DNA from: Kineosporia corallincola
GTDB lineage: Bacteria; Actinomycetota; Actinomycetes; Actinomycetales; Kineosporiaceae
Reading direction: 5' to 3'
DNA: 64,000 bases
Assembly (NCBI RefSeq): GCF_018499875.1
Contig: NZ_JAHBAY010000012.1
Coordinates: 208,558 to 272,557 of the forward strand
How positions within the stretch are numbered: the first letter of the stretch is position 1; every line of letters starts with the position of its first letter. Of the stretch, positions 7,770-16,986 are shown in pieces. The translations under genes and the position numbers were made by a program. The notes beneath the pieces are model-generated. The model saw nothing but the letters and a program-made list of their open reading frames with translations. It searched no databases and had not been told where the DNA came from.

Positions 7770-8521
7770 CCGATCCGAGCGGGCCGATCGAGACCCACCC
7801 GGTGTTCACGGCGGCAGTGGCGGACCTGTCCGAGAAGCACCGCGACGAGGTGCTGGCCGCCTTCGCCGCGGTCGAGCACAGCTGGCAGCCGCTGCACGAG
7901 TCGCAGATCCTGGCCCTGCGCGACGCCACCCTGCGCCGGGCCCTGGCCCAGATGCTGCACCCGCTGGGCCGCACCCTGGTCAAGGTCGGCCCGAACCTGT
8001 GGACGTCCGGCTACCGCGACGACGTGGCCCGCGAGCTGTCCGCCGAGATGCTCGAGTCGCTGCCGCTGGTCGACCGGGCGGTGTTCGTGCTGATCCTGAT
8101 CCACTCGGTGGCGATCCCGCGCAGCCAGGGCCTGATCGACCTGGACACCTGGATCTCCAGCCGGCCCACCTCCCAGGAGGAGCTGAACCGCTACTCCAAG
8201 CTGCCGCGCACCGCGGTGCGCACGGCGCTGGCCCGGCTGCGGGCCGCGGGGCTGGTGCAGATCGCCCCGGACCGCCGGCCCCACCAGGTGAAATCGTCCG
8301 GCAGCGGCCAGAACCAGGGCGCGTCCTACCTGCCCGGGCCGCAGCTGGCCCGGCTCACGCCGGCCGCCCGCCGGCGGCTCCAGGAGGAGCTGATCCTCGC
8401 GGCCGGCGCGGACACCCCGCTGGCGGCGGCGATCCGCGCCCGGCGGTCCCGGCCCGACGGGAACGACGCCCCGGCCGCCGACCCCTCGACCGAAAACCTT
8501 GAGCACCAGGAGAATGTGTGA
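7766..8521 (+). CDS. MksE/Kite-like winged-helix subunit of the SMC operon (putative)
   Basis: A 251-residue protein. A helical N-terminal half contains LALRDATLRRALAQML, and a clear winged-helix segment follows at about residues 130-175 (SQEELNRYSKLPRTAVRTAL, then LRAAGLVQIAP). The position directly before the SMC gene, the size and the winged helix match MksE/JetB or ScpB-type Kite proteins. The ATG overlaps the preceding stop (ATGA), and its own stop overlaps the SMC start (GTGA), which implies fixed stoichiometry. The family assignment is inferred from layout. Confidence 0.6.
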   Translation: MTDPSGPIETHPVFTAAVADLSEKHRDEVLAAFAAVEHSWQPLHESQILALRDATLRRALAQMLHPLGRTLVKVGPNLWTSGYRDDVARELSAEMLESLPLVDRAVFVLILIHSVAIPRSQGLIDLDTWISSRPTSQEELNRYSKLPRTAVRTALARLRAAGLVQIAPDRRPHQVKSSGSGQNQGASYLPGPQLARLTPAARRRLQEELILAAGADTPLAAAIRARRSRPDGNDAPAADPSTENLEHQENV

Positions 8522-11500
8522 GCACGGCGCCGATGATCGACCGCAACGACCCGCACGACATCGTCGGGCCGCGGGTGCTGGTCGGCGTGCAGATGGTCGA
8601 CATCTCCCGGCTGTCGGCGCATCCCGTGCCGCTGACCAACGGCGGGCTGATCACCGTGGCCGGTCAGGGCCCGAAAGACTCGAACGGCGCCGGGAAATCG
8701 TCGTTCATCGCGGCGCTGTCGCTGCTGCACGCCGACGAGCAGTGGCGGCTGGCCGGTGGCGCGCCGGGCTCGGCCGAGCTGCTGTTCACCGCGGAACTGG
8801 CCGCGCAGGAGGCCCGTTGGGCGAACGCCGACCACGGCTTCGTGATCGGGGTGTTCGCCGACCCGGCGGCGCGGACGGTCGAGGAGCTGGAGGCGGGCGC
8901 CCTCACGGTCTGGCTGCGGATCAACCGCAAGTCGCCCTATCTGAGCCTGCGCTGGAAGAACGGCCTGCACGTGCCCTACGGCGCGAACGACGCCGAGCGC
9001 GCGGCCGGGGTGACCGAGCTGTGGAACCGGCTGCCGAACTCCAACGGGCGCGACGACTTCCACGCCGGGCGGCTGGCCAAGGTGCTGTACGGCGGCCAGG
9101 TGCGCTGTGTCTCGTTCCTGTCCACCAGCGTCCGGGCCTCGCCGGCCGCGAACCTGCTGGCGCAGCCGCTGAACGAGCTGTCGCCGTGGCGGATGTTCGA
9201 CGCCGTGGCCACGCTGACCGGGCTGGACCGCGAGCTGGAGCAGGAGCAGGCGCTGCGCTCGGGCGAGCACGCCCGGCGGGTCGACGTCGCCGAGGCGGAG
9301 CACGACCTGGCCACCTGGGCCCGCGAGATGGAGGGCGTGGAGGCCGGGATCAGGCGCCGTGACGTGGCCCGCGAGGTGCTCGGCCAGGCCCGCCAGGCCT
9401 GGCACTCGCGCTGTGCGCGGCACGTGGTGGACGGCCTGGAGCGGCTGGAGGAACTGCGCCGCAACCTGGGTGACGTGCGTGGCGGGCAGGCCGAGGCGCG
9501 CGAGCGGCTGGCCGAGAACGAGGCCCGGATGGAGGAACTCGGCAACGACGACGGTCTCCAGGAGACGTTCCGGCAGACCGAGCGGCTGCGCAACGAGCTG
9601 CGGGAGCGGCGCAACAACGCCGACACCCAGGCCCGGATGAACCTGCGTCAGGTGGAGGAGCTGGGCGCGCGGCTGCGTGACCTGAAGGAGGCCGCGCGCG
9701 CGGCGGACGGCCGGGACACGACCCGGGCCCGCGAGGAGGTGGCCGCGGCGCAGGAGGCGCTGGAGGCGGTGATCTCGCGCCGGGGTGCGGCGGAGGACGC
9801 GGTCGCCGCGGCGGCGAAGCAGATCAAGGCCGCGCAGGCCGGTGACGACGTGGCCGCGCGGGAGCTGAAACTGCTTCAGCGGGCCGGCATTCCGGCGGCC
9901 AGCGTGGTGGACGTGCTGGAGCTGTCGGAGGATGAGCGGGCGGTCTGGGAGCCGCGGCTGGCGCCGTACCGGCACGCGGTGACGGTGGCCGCCGAGCACG
10001 AGGACCCGGCCCGGGAGGCCCTGGCCGACGAGCCCGGGGCGATGCTGGTGCTGGCCGACGGGCAGCCCGCCGGGGGCCTGCCGCGCAGCACGAGCGACGA
10101 GTTCGGCCTCAGCACCTTTCTGAAAGCTCTGGCCGGGCGCGCCGGTTCGTACGATCAAATGGTGGACGACGCGGCCGGCGTGATCGTCGTCGCCGGCTTC
10201 GAGCGGCCCCTGACCGGCCGGGACGCCCGGGTGCGGGCGGCCCACGAGCAGCACGCGCTGGCCGTGGAGCAGCTCGACCGGCTCGGCACGGCGCTGGACA
10301 AGGCCCGGGGCAAGCTGGTGACGGCGACGTCCCGGCTGGAGGGGGCCAAGGCCGCCCAGCGGGTGGAGGACGCCGAGGTCGAGATCGAGCGGTTGCGGGA
10401 GCAGGCGGGTGAGCTCCAGGAGAACCTGGAGGACCTGATCGGCCCGCTGGAGGACGCCGAGGCCGCGCACACCCGCGCCGCCGTGGACCGGCAGACCCGG
10501 CTGGACAAGATCAACACGCTGCGCGGCGAGGTGACCCGCAGCCAGGCCGAGGTGCGGCAGGCCGAGGAGATCGCCGAGAAGCTGGAGGAGGAGCTGCGGG
10601 CCGTCGACGTGGACGCCCGCGCGGTGGCCTGGGGCGCCACCTCCGGCTCGGCACAGACCCACCTGCTGAGCCTGCCCGACGACGAGCAGAAGCGCCGCAC
10701 CACCGACTGGAACAACCTGGTGGCCAACCATCTTCGTGACGTGCTGCGGCGGTGCTTCCCCGACGGCACCGCGGCCCAGGAGTACCCGGCGGAACTGCGG
10801 GAGCTGGTGTTCGAGCAGCGCTGGCCGCACGTCACGCTGGAGGCCCAGGTGCCGCTGGTCCCCGACCTGACCCGGGCGCTGCGCACCCACCTCGACGTGA
10901 CGGCGCAGCAGGACGCGCACGACCAGGCGATGATCGACCAGCAGCGGGCCCAGCGCCGCGCCGACCTGGAGGCCGCCCGCTCCGGCCTGGCCGAGTCCGA
11001 GCAGACCACCAGGGCGCACCGGTCGGTGCTGGCGCAGGGCATCAAGGCCAAGCTGAAGCTGGTGGCCGACGAGTTCGACCGGCTGGACCGGGAGTACGGC
11101 GGTTACGGCGCCGGGCTGGACTACCCGGAGCCGGAGCCGCCGACCGAGCCGGACAAGCCGTGGCGCTGGAGCCTGACGCCGCGCTGGCGGCGGGCCGAGA
11201 ACCAGCGGATGTCGAGCTACAACCTGCGGGCCAACACCGCGCAGATGGACGAGAAGGCGGTCAAGCTGGTCTGCGCCGCCGCCCTGGCCGGCGGCAACGA
11301 CCGGCCGTTGCTGCTGATCCTCGACGAGCTCGGCCGCAACCTGGGCAAGCAGCACCGCCGGGAGGCCGTGGCGCTGTTCGAGCGGATCGGCCACGACCGC
11401 AACATCACGGTGATCGGCGCTCTCCAGGACGACATGGAGCGGTACGCGATCGAGGCGTCCAACCTGTACATCAAGCTGCGCCGCTCGTCCGACGCGGTGG

Positions 11501-11640
11501 CCTACAACGACCCGCCGATCGTGCTCGGCGACGACGCCAACCGGTCCCGGGTGGAGCTGCTGCGCGAGTGGATGAGCGCCTACCGGCCGGCCTCGCGGAC
11601 GATCGACGTGCGTGAGGACGAGCTGGATCTGACCGTCTAG
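8518..11640 (+). CDS. SMC/MukB-like chromosome-segregation-type ATPase
   Basis: A 1040-residue ATPase with the SMC plan. Walker A (DSNGAGKSS, Lys60) lies near the N-terminus and Walker B (LLLILDELGR, D936 E937) near the C-terminus. Heptad-rich coiled coils fill about residues 240-450 and 565-700. A central globular hinge lies at about 455-560; its VVDVLELSEDERAVW segment recalls MukB/MksB/JetC hinges. There is no LSGGQ-type signature: the region before Walker B reads TAQMDEKAVKLVCAAALAGG. It is last in a coupled four-gene operon and could load on or extrude DNA with the upstream proteins. It is not the housekeeping Smc partner of ScpAB, which are encoded elsewhere in this window. Confidence 0.85.
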   Translation: MSTAPMIDRNDPHDIVGPRVLVGVQMVDISRLSAHPVPLTNGGLITVAGQGPKDSNGAGKSSFIAALSLLHADEQWRLAGGAPGSAELLFTAELAAQEARWANADHGFVIGVFADPAARTVEELEAGALTVWLRINRKSPYLSLRWKNGLHVPYGANDAERAAGVTELWNRLPNSNGRDDFHAGRLAKVLYGGQVRCVSFLSTSVRASPAANLLAQPLNELSPWRMFDAVATLTGLDRELEQEQALRSGEHARRVDVAEAEHDLATWAREMEGVEAGIRRRDVAREVLGQARQAWHSRCARHVVDGLERLEELRRNLGDVRGGQAEARERLAENEARMEELGNDDGLQETFRQTERLRNELRERRNNADTQARMNLRQVEELGARLRDLKEAARAADGRDTTRAREEVAAAQEALEAVISRRGAAEDAVAAAAKQIKAAQAGDDVAARELKLLQRAGIPAASVVDVLELSEDERAVWEPRLAPYRHAVTVAAEHEDPAREALADEPGAMLVLADGQPAGGLPRSTSDEFGLSTFLKALAGRAGSYDQMVDDAAGVIVVAGFERPLTGRDARVRAAHEQHALAVEQLDRLGTALDKARGKLVTATSRLEGAKAAQRVEDAEVEIERLREQAGELQENLEDLIGPLEDAEAAHTRAAVDRQTRLDKINTLRGEVTRSQAEVRQAEEIAEKLEEELRAVDVDARAVAWGATSGSAQTHLLSLPDDEQKRRTTDWNNLVANHLRDVLRRCFPDGTAAQEYPAELRELVFEQRWPHVTLEAQVPLVPDLTRALRTHLDVTAQQDAHDQAMIDQQRAQRRADLEAARSGLAESEQTTRAHRSVLAQGIKAKLKLVADEFDRLDREYGGYGAGLDYPEPEPPTEPDKPWRWSLTPRWRRAENQRMSSYNLRANTAQMDEKAVKLVCAAALAGGNDRPLLLILDELGRNLGKQHRREAVALFERIGHDRNITVIGALQDDMERYAIEASNLYIKLRRSSDAVAYNDPPIVLGDDANRSRVELLREWMSAYRPASRTIDVREDELDLTV

Positions 11641-12254
11641 GAACCGGTTCCGAGCGGCAGGGTGAGGCCGGCGTGGGCCAGCACCCGGGGGTCGTGGGTG
11701 GAGGTGACCACCAGCGTCCCCTGGGCCACGACCGCCAGCACGGCGTCGATCACCCGGCGGGCGTTGTCGTCGTCCTGGTGGGCCGTCGGCTCGTCGAGCA
11801 CCACCAGCGGCGAGCGCAGCAGCAGGGCCCTGGCCACGGCGACGCGTTGCTGCTCACCGATCGAGCCCTGCCCGGCCGGCCGGTTCGCGAGGGCCGGAAC
11901 CCCCAGCCGTTCCAGCATTTCCGCAGCGGCGGCCGGTTGCGCCGGCTGCCCCGCGGCGAGGGCGGGCAGCACCAGGTTCTCCACGCCGGTGAGCTCGCCG
12001 AGCAGGGCCAGCCGTTGCGGCACGGCGGCAATGCGGGACCAGTCGGCGAGGTCGGCGGTGGGGATGCCGCCGAGGGTCACGCTGCCGCGGTCCGGCCGCT
12101 CGAACCCGGCGATCAGGTGGCACAGCGTGGACTTGCCCGAGCCGGAGTGACCGGTGAGCCCGACCAGCATGCCCGGGCCGGCGGTGAGGTGGACGTTGTC
12201 GAGGACGCCGTGGGTGACGTTCGTGACGACGAGGGAATCGTGGCCGGCGCTCAT
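11637..12254 (-). CDS. ABC transporter ATP-binding protein (short)
   Basis: A 205-residue ABC ATPase with Walker A GHSGSGKST, Walker B PLVVLDEPTAHQ and switch His in STHDPRV. The signature loop is GSIGEQQRVAVA rather than LSGGQ, so it may be a degenerate partner of the next ATPase. It is last in a three-gene operon with a second ATPase and an FtsX-type permease, with 4-base coupling to the upstream gene. Its stop codon shares the palindrome CTAG with the convergent SMC gene. Confidence 0.9.
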   Translation of the reverse strand: MSAGHDSLVVTNVTHGVLDNVHLTAGPGMLVGLTGHSGSGKSTLCHLIAGFERPDRGSVTLGGIPTADLADWSRIAAVPQRLALLGELTGVENLVLPALAAGQPAQPAAAAEMLERLGVPALANRPAGQGSIGEQQRVAVARALLLRSPLVVLDEPTAHQDDDNARRVIDAVLAVVAQGTLVVTSTHDPRVLAHAGLTLPLGTGS

Positions 12255-13117
12255 GACCGCGCCTCCAGGTTCACGTCAGGTGCCCGCAGCACCACTTCCC
12301 CGCCTTCGATGCGCACGGTGGCGCGCCGGCCCGGGAACAGCCGCAGTGCCTCGGGCGGCAGCTGGAGCCGCCCGGCCGAGTCGATCACCGCGGCGGCCGT
12401 GCGCACCCGGCCGTCGGCCTCCTGCACCTCCGCCCCGGCCCGCTCGGCCGACAGCACGCCGTGCCGCAGGTGCAGCACCCGGGGCAGCCGGCTCAGGGCG
12501 CGGGAGTCGTGGGTGGACAGCACGCAGGTGGTGCCCTCGGCCGCCACCGCGGTGAGGGCCCGCACCACGCGCTCGGCGTTCTCGTCGTCCAGCTCGGCGG
12601 TCGGCTCGTCGGCCACCACCAGGTCGGGGGCGTGGGTCAGCGCCGCGGCCACCGCCAGGCGCTGCTGCTCGCCGCCGGACAGCCGGCCCGGCCGGGCCCC
12701 GGCCCGGTGCGACAGCGCCAGCATCTCCAGCGCCGCGCCCGGTTCCAGCCCGCCGGCCCGGCCCCGGGTGCGGGCCACCTGCGCCAGGTTCTCCAGCGCG
12801 CTCAGGTGCGGGAACAGGGCATGCGAGGGACGCTGCGGCACCCAGGCGATGCCGGTGCGCCGCAACGTCTTCAGGGCCGGGCCACGGGCCCGGGTGACGT
12901 CGGCGCCGAACAGGGTGACGGTGCCCGCGCTGGCCCGGTCGCGCAGGGCCAGGATGGACAGCAGGGTGCTCTTGCCGCCGCCGGAGGGCCCGGCGATCGC
13001 GGTGACGCTGCCGCGCGGGAAGTCGGCGTCGACCCCGCGCAGCGCGTGCACCTCGCCGGCGACGGCCTGGTAGATCCGCACCACGTTGCGGAAACCGGCC
13101 GTCACGTCACTGGTCAT
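12251..13117 (-). CDS. ABC transporter ATP-binding protein with AbrB-like C-terminal segment
   Basis: A 288-residue ATPase with Walker A GPSGGGKST, a canonical LSGGEQQR signature, Walker B LVVADEPTAELD and the STHDSR switch. This is the LolD/MacB pattern of mechanotransmission exporters. About 55 residues after the ATPase core, a segment reading AAAVIDSAGRLQLPPEALR then VRIEGGEVVL resembles a SpoVT/AbrB swapped-hairpin fold, an unusual addition. It overlaps the permease gene by 11 bases and the short ATPase by 4. Confidence 0.9.
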   Translation of the reverse strand: MTSDVTAGFRNVVRIYQAVAGEVHALRGVDADFPRGSVTAIAGPSGGGKSTLLSILALRDRASAGTVTLFGADVTRARGPALKTLRRTGIAWVPQRPSHALFPHLSALENLAQVARTRGRAGGLEPGAALEMLALSHRAGARPGRLSGGEQQRLAVAAALTHAPDLVVADEPTAELDDENAERVVRALTAVAAEGTTCVLSTHDSRALSRLPRVLHLRHGVLSAERAGAEVQEADGRVRTAAAVIDSAGRLQLPPEALRLFPGRRATVRIEGGEVVLRAPDVNLEARS

Positions 13118-15917
13118 CGCGCAGCACCTCGGCGGGTTTCAGGGTGGCCGACCGGCGCGCGGCCACCAGCACCGCGAGCGCCGTGACCGCGAGCGCGGCC
13201 AGGGCCGTGATCAGCAACGGCACCAGGGGGACCTGAACGCCCATGGCCGGGGCCAGGCCGGGGCCGGGCTCGACCAGACGTGGCAGCAGCACCAGGACCA
13301 GGGCGAGCGGAGCGGCCAGCACGGCGAGCGCGCCCAGGCAGGTGAGGGCGAGTTCGGTGGCGCGCAGCCGGACCAGCCGCCGTGGCCGCACGCCGAAGCG
13401 GCGCAGCACCAGGTCGACCGGTGCCGCCCGGGCCACCCGGCGGTCGACGGCGACCAGCACCGACAGCCCGGCCAGGGCCGCGGCCGCGGCCCCGAGCACC
13501 ACCTGGTAGCTGGCCGCCCAGCCGCTGGAGGTGAGAACCGGTGTGGCCCGGGCCTGTTCGAGCGAGCCGGTGGAGGTGGTGGACACCGACCGGCGCTCCA
13601 GGTAGGCGTTCAGCTCGTCGAGGTCGCCGGACGACCAGAGCCAGGTGGCGTAGTTGCCCTGGCCGCCGCTGATGGTGTCGACCGACGGGTCGAGGTTGCG
13701 GTTGCGGGCGTCCATCGCCGGGAACAGCGAGCGGGCGTCGAACAACACCGTGGGCCGGCCGGCGCCGGGGAAGGTGCCCAGGCTGCCGCGAGCGGTCAGG
13801 CGCAGCTCGTCGGCGCCGACCAGAACGGTTGCCCCGGAGCCGGTCTCGTGACCGGGCAGGCCGATCAGCACGGCCGGCACGGCGCCGTTCGCGTCGGCGC
13901 CGTCGGCGTCGCCGAACAGCGCGAGAGCGGCCTTGGCGCGGGCCAGTTCGGGCCCCTGCCCCCAGGCCGCCACCGCGGCGAGGGTGTCGGGGTCGACCAC
14001 CATCACGTCGACGCCGACGTAGTCGGGCCGCAGTTGCCCGGTGGCCCGCCAGACCACCGACAGCCCCGGGGCGAGCCGGGGCGACGGGCCCTCGCCGCCG
14101 CCCAGGTCGTAGGAGTGCGGGATGTGCGCCGTGCTGGCGGCACCGGCCAGCACCGAGGCCTTGTCGAGGGCGGAGCCGTGCACCGCCGACGCCGACACCA
14201 GGCCGTAGGCCAGCACCCCGGCGCCGATGGCGAGCACCACCACCAGGTCGGCGACGGCCACCCCGGTGTTGCGCAGCCCGCGCAGCACCAGCCGGTCGGG
14301 CGAACGCGACGGCGTGCTGCCCGCCGGGCGGGCCGCACGGCGCCGGGCCAGGAGCGGGGTGATCGGCCCGGCCAGCCGCACCAGCAGCAGGCACCCGCAG
14401 GCCAGCACCAGGATCGGCAGCACCGCGGAGAGCGGGTCGGTGTAGGAGCCGTCGCCGTCGCGGCTCAGCGTGGCGGCCACGGCGAGCACGGTGGCCCCGG
14501 TGAGCAGCGGCAGCCACGGGCCGCCGGCCCGGCCGGCGGGCAGCCCGGCCAGCTCCCGGCCGACGGCGCGGGCCTGGAGCAGCGTGACCAGGGCGTTGCA
14601 GATCAGCGTGAGCAGGGCGACGAAGCCGGCCGCGAGCAGCGTGGCCCGGACCGCGCCGGGACCGAGTTCGCGCTGCGGGCCGAAGCGCTCGAAGGCCAGC
14701 CAGGCACCCGCCCCGCCGGCCGCGGCGCCCACCAGGGCGGGCAGCAGCAGCTCGAGGAAGCCGGCCCCGACCACCACCGGCGTCGGGGTGCCCAGGCCGA
14801 GCAGCAGTTCGGTCTCCCGGCGCCGGCGCCGGGCCAGGGCACGCAGCGCGACCACCACCGCGGCCAGGCCGAGAGCGCCACCGGCGTAGGCGATTCCGCG
14901 GCCCTGCTGGGCCGCGGTGCGGGCGTCGGCCTCGGCCGCCTGCTGGAGCTCGGGCAGGGCGGTCTCGACCCGGCCGATCGAGGTGCCGTCGTCGCCCGCG
15001 AAGAGCGCCGACAGCTCGCTGCCCGGGTCGGCCGCGTCGACCTTGGCCCGCTGCGCCGCGACGGCGGCCTGCTCCAGCCGCCCGGGGGTGCGCCCGGCCG
15101 CGGTGAGCGTGGCCGAGTAGGTCCAGACCGGCACCTCCTGGGCCTCGTCGAGCGCCGTGGCGATGGTGTCGCGGTCGCCGATCACCAGGATGGCCGGGGT
15201 GGGGCAGCCCAGCGGGTCGCTGGGGATCTGCGAGGCGATGGCGGAGAAGTACGACCCGGTGGGCATCCGGCCGTCGGCGCCGGTGCGGAAGGTGCCGGCC
15301 AGGGTGAGGCCGGTGCGGGTGGTGGCCGGCGTGCCGATGACGTCGAGCACCGTGCCGTTGCTCGTGCAGCCCAGGATGTCGCCGCCCTGGAACGTGCGGC
15401 CGGCCCGGAACGTGTCGCCGGGCTCCAGGCCGAGGTCGGTGGCGACGCCGTCGGGCAGCCAGACGCCCTTCGCCCCGCGCTCGCCCCGGACCACGTCGAG
15501 TGCCTCGACCGCTCCGGTGCGGTACCAGAGCACCGCCGAGCGCCGCAGGCCACCGGCGCCGACGTAGGGCGTGGGGTGTCCCTCCTGCAACTGCCAGGCC
15601 TGGCCCCAGCGGGCGGTGACCGGGGAGCCCAGCCAGGGCGTGGAGTCGACCAGCTCGGTGAGCCGGGCCTCGGAACGGGCCGGGATCACGCCCTGCACCA
15701 CCACCCCCAGCGCGGGCTGGAGCGTGACCTGGGTGCTGGCGGGCACCGTGGCGAGTTTGCGCTCCAGCGAACCGGATGCGGTGGCCCGCCCGAACAACGG
15801 CCCGGCCGCCACCAGGGCGGCCAGCAGCGCCACGCTGACCGCGATCATCACGGCCGTGGAACCGCTGCGCAGCATGCGGCCGGGAGCCCGGCGCAGCAAC
15901 GGCCAGCCACCCCGCAC
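13107..15917 (-). CDS. FtsX-type ABC transporter permease
   Basis: A 936-residue integral membrane protein with two FtsX-like halves. An N-terminal membrane segment (STAVMIAVSVALLAALVAAG) is followed by a large extracellular region to about residue 345. Clustered segments at about 345-520 come next, then a second helix near 560, a second external region, and three C-terminal helices. It ends in LKPAEVLRDDQ, typical of this family. With the two downstream ATPases it should form a MacB/LolCDE-type exporter. The substrate is unknown; lipoprotein, peptide or antibiotic efflux are all possible. The start is GTG at 15917. Confidence 0.88.
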   Translation of the reverse strand: MRGGWPLLRRAPGRMLRSGSTAVMIAVSVALLAALVAAGPLFGRATASGSLERKLATVPASTQVTLQPALGVVVQGVIPARSEARLTELVDSTPWLGSPVTARWGQAWQLQEGHPTPYVGAGGLRRSAVLWYRTGAVEALDVVRGERGAKGVWLPDGVATDLGLEPGDTFRAGRTFQGGDILGCTSNGTVLDVIGTPATTRTGLTLAGTFRTGADGRMPTGSYFSAIASQIPSDPLGCPTPAILVIGDRDTIATALDEAQEVPVWTYSATLTAAGRTPGRLEQAAVAAQRAKVDAADPGSELSALFAGDDGTSIGRVETALPELQQAAEADARTAAQQGRGIAYAGGALGLAAVVVALRALARRRRRETELLLGLGTPTPVVVGAGFLELLLPALVGAAAGGAGAWLAFERFGPQRELGPGAVRATLLAAGFVALLTLICNALVTLLQARAVGRELAGLPAGRAGGPWLPLLTGATVLAVAATLSRDGDGSYTDPLSAVLPILVLACGCLLLVRLAGPITPLLARRRAARPAGSTPSRSPDRLVLRGLRNTGVAVADLVVVLAIGAGVLAYGLVSASAVHGSALDKASVLAGAASTAHIPHSYDLGGGEGPSPRLAPGLSVVWRATGQLRPDYVGVDVMVVDPDTLAAVAAWGQGPELARAKAALALFGDADGADANGAVPAVLIGLPGHETGSGATVLVGADELRLTARGSLGTFPGAGRPTVLFDARSLFPAMDARNRNLDPSVDTISGGQGNYATWLWSSGDLDELNAYLERRSVSTTSTGSLEQARATPVLTSSGWAASYQVVLGAAAAALAGLSVLVAVDRRVARAAPVDLVLRRFGVRPRRLVRLRATELALTCLGALAVLAAPLALVLVLLPRLVEPGPGLAPAMGVQVPLVPLLITALAALAVTALAVLVAARRSATLKPAEVLRDDQ

Positions 15918-16242
15918 GTTCCACCCCCGACATCGTCCGTCTCACCAGAACGGCCCCAGAGTAGGACCCACCACCGACAATCTCGCGGGCAGGGTGGCCC
16001 ACACCGCATACCTGCCCACACCATCTGCCCGGCAGGGCGTTTCAGCCTCCCTGCGCCGGAAACCCCTGCGGCAGCGTCCTTCCGGGCGAACCGGCTGACC
16101 TCGGGCCGCCGGCCCACGCCGGGCCGGCCGGCCCTCTCGTCGTCCACCATCTGCGCCCAAAGGGGCGAAATGATTTCAAATCCGGCAATCATCCTGGGAG
16201 GCAGTACGATCCATCGAGGCGGGGAAGGAGCTCATTCCAATC
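15918..16242. other. Divergent intergenic region, no gene seen
   Basis: A 325-base gap between the leftward permease gene and the rightward GntR gene. It is less GC-rich near 16160-16200. ATGATT at 16170-16175 and AATCAT at 16187-16192 form a short inverted repeat, and GAAATGATTTC at 16167-16177 is a small palindrome. Both could bind the adjacent GntR protein. No convincing ORF or RNA was found. Confidence 0.5.
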
Positions 16243-16986
16243 GTGGTGAACAGCAATTCGACAAAGCCGCAGAAGACCGCTCTGCTTCTGGCACAGCGGA
16301 TCGTGCGCGACATCGAGCAGCAGGGTCTGGGCCCGGGCGAGAAACTTCCGCCCGAGCGCCTCATGATGGATTCGTACGACGCCGGTCGCGGCACGCTGCG
16401 CGAATCCCTGAGATTCCTTGAACTGCAAGGTGTGCTGTCGTTCAAACCCGGCCCGGGCGGTGGCCCGGTGATCCGCAGACCCACCGCCGACAGCCTCGGC
16501 ACCACCCTGGCCCTGCTGCTCCAGTTCGACCACGCCCGCTACCGCGTCGTCGTCGAGGCCCGGGCGGCGTTCGAGCCGCTGATGGCGCAGCTGGCCGCCG
16601 AGCGCATCACCGCCGACCGGCTGGGCGAGCTGGAACAGACGCTCGTCGACATGGAGGCCGGGCTCACCGACGCCGAGGTGTACCTCGACGCCAACCGGCG
16701 CTTCCACCGCACCATCGCCTGGGCCTCGGACAACTCGCTGTTCGGGTTCCTGGTCGACGCGATGGTCGGGGCGATGGACATCAGCGGCCACACCCAGGGC
16801 ATCGAGTACCCGGCCCGCCGCCGGCAGTCGGTACTCAAGGCGCACCGGGGCATCTACGAGGCGATCGCCGGGGCCCGGCCCGCCGAGGCCGGTGAGGCGA
16901 TGGGCGCGCACGTCGGCGAGTACCTGGCCTACGCGGAGCGCAAATACCCCGAGGCGCTGGACAAACCGATCACCTGGAACATCTAG
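16243..16986 (+). CDS. GntR-family (FadR/FCD subgroup) transcriptional regulator
   Basis: A 247-residue regulator. The N-terminal winged helix contains LGPGEKLPPERLMMDSYDAG, RGTLRESLRFLELQGVL and the wing FKPGPGGGPVI. The C-terminal FCD ligand domain has the metal-site pattern D...H (NRRFHRTIAWAS) and later His residues (KAHRGIYEAI, GAHVGEYL). It probably responds to a small organic acid or similar effector. A GGAAGGAG element lies 12 bases ahead of the GTG at 16243. Its stop shares CTAG with the convergent AAA ATPase. Confidence 0.9.
   Translation: MVNSNSTKPQKTALLLAQRIVRDIEQQGLGPGEKLPPERLMMDSYDAGRGTLRESLRFLELQGVLSFKPGPGGGPVIRRPTADSLGTTLALLLQFDHARYRVVVEARAAFEPLMAQLAAERITADRLGELEQTLVDMEAGLTDAEVYLDANRRFHRTIAWASDNSLFGFLVDAMVGAMDISGHTQGIEYPARRRQSVLKAHRGIYEAIAGARPAEAGEAMGAHVGEYLAYAERKYPEALDKPITWNI

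Noticed and set aside
8326..11394. Long minus-strand frame of about 1020 codons across the SMC gene
   Set aside because: It is the antisense shadow of the SMC-like ATPase; the plus strand has Walker motifs and coiled coils.
5932..11640. Classifying the SMC operon as a standard Wadjet system
   Set aside because: No JetD-like gene is adjacent and there is an extra subunit, so only a resemblance is claimed.
13114..16002. Second minus-strand frame of 962 codons over the ABC permease
   Set aside because: It is Arg/Gly/Pro-rich with no domain; the alternate frame shows membrane helices and an FtsX end motif.
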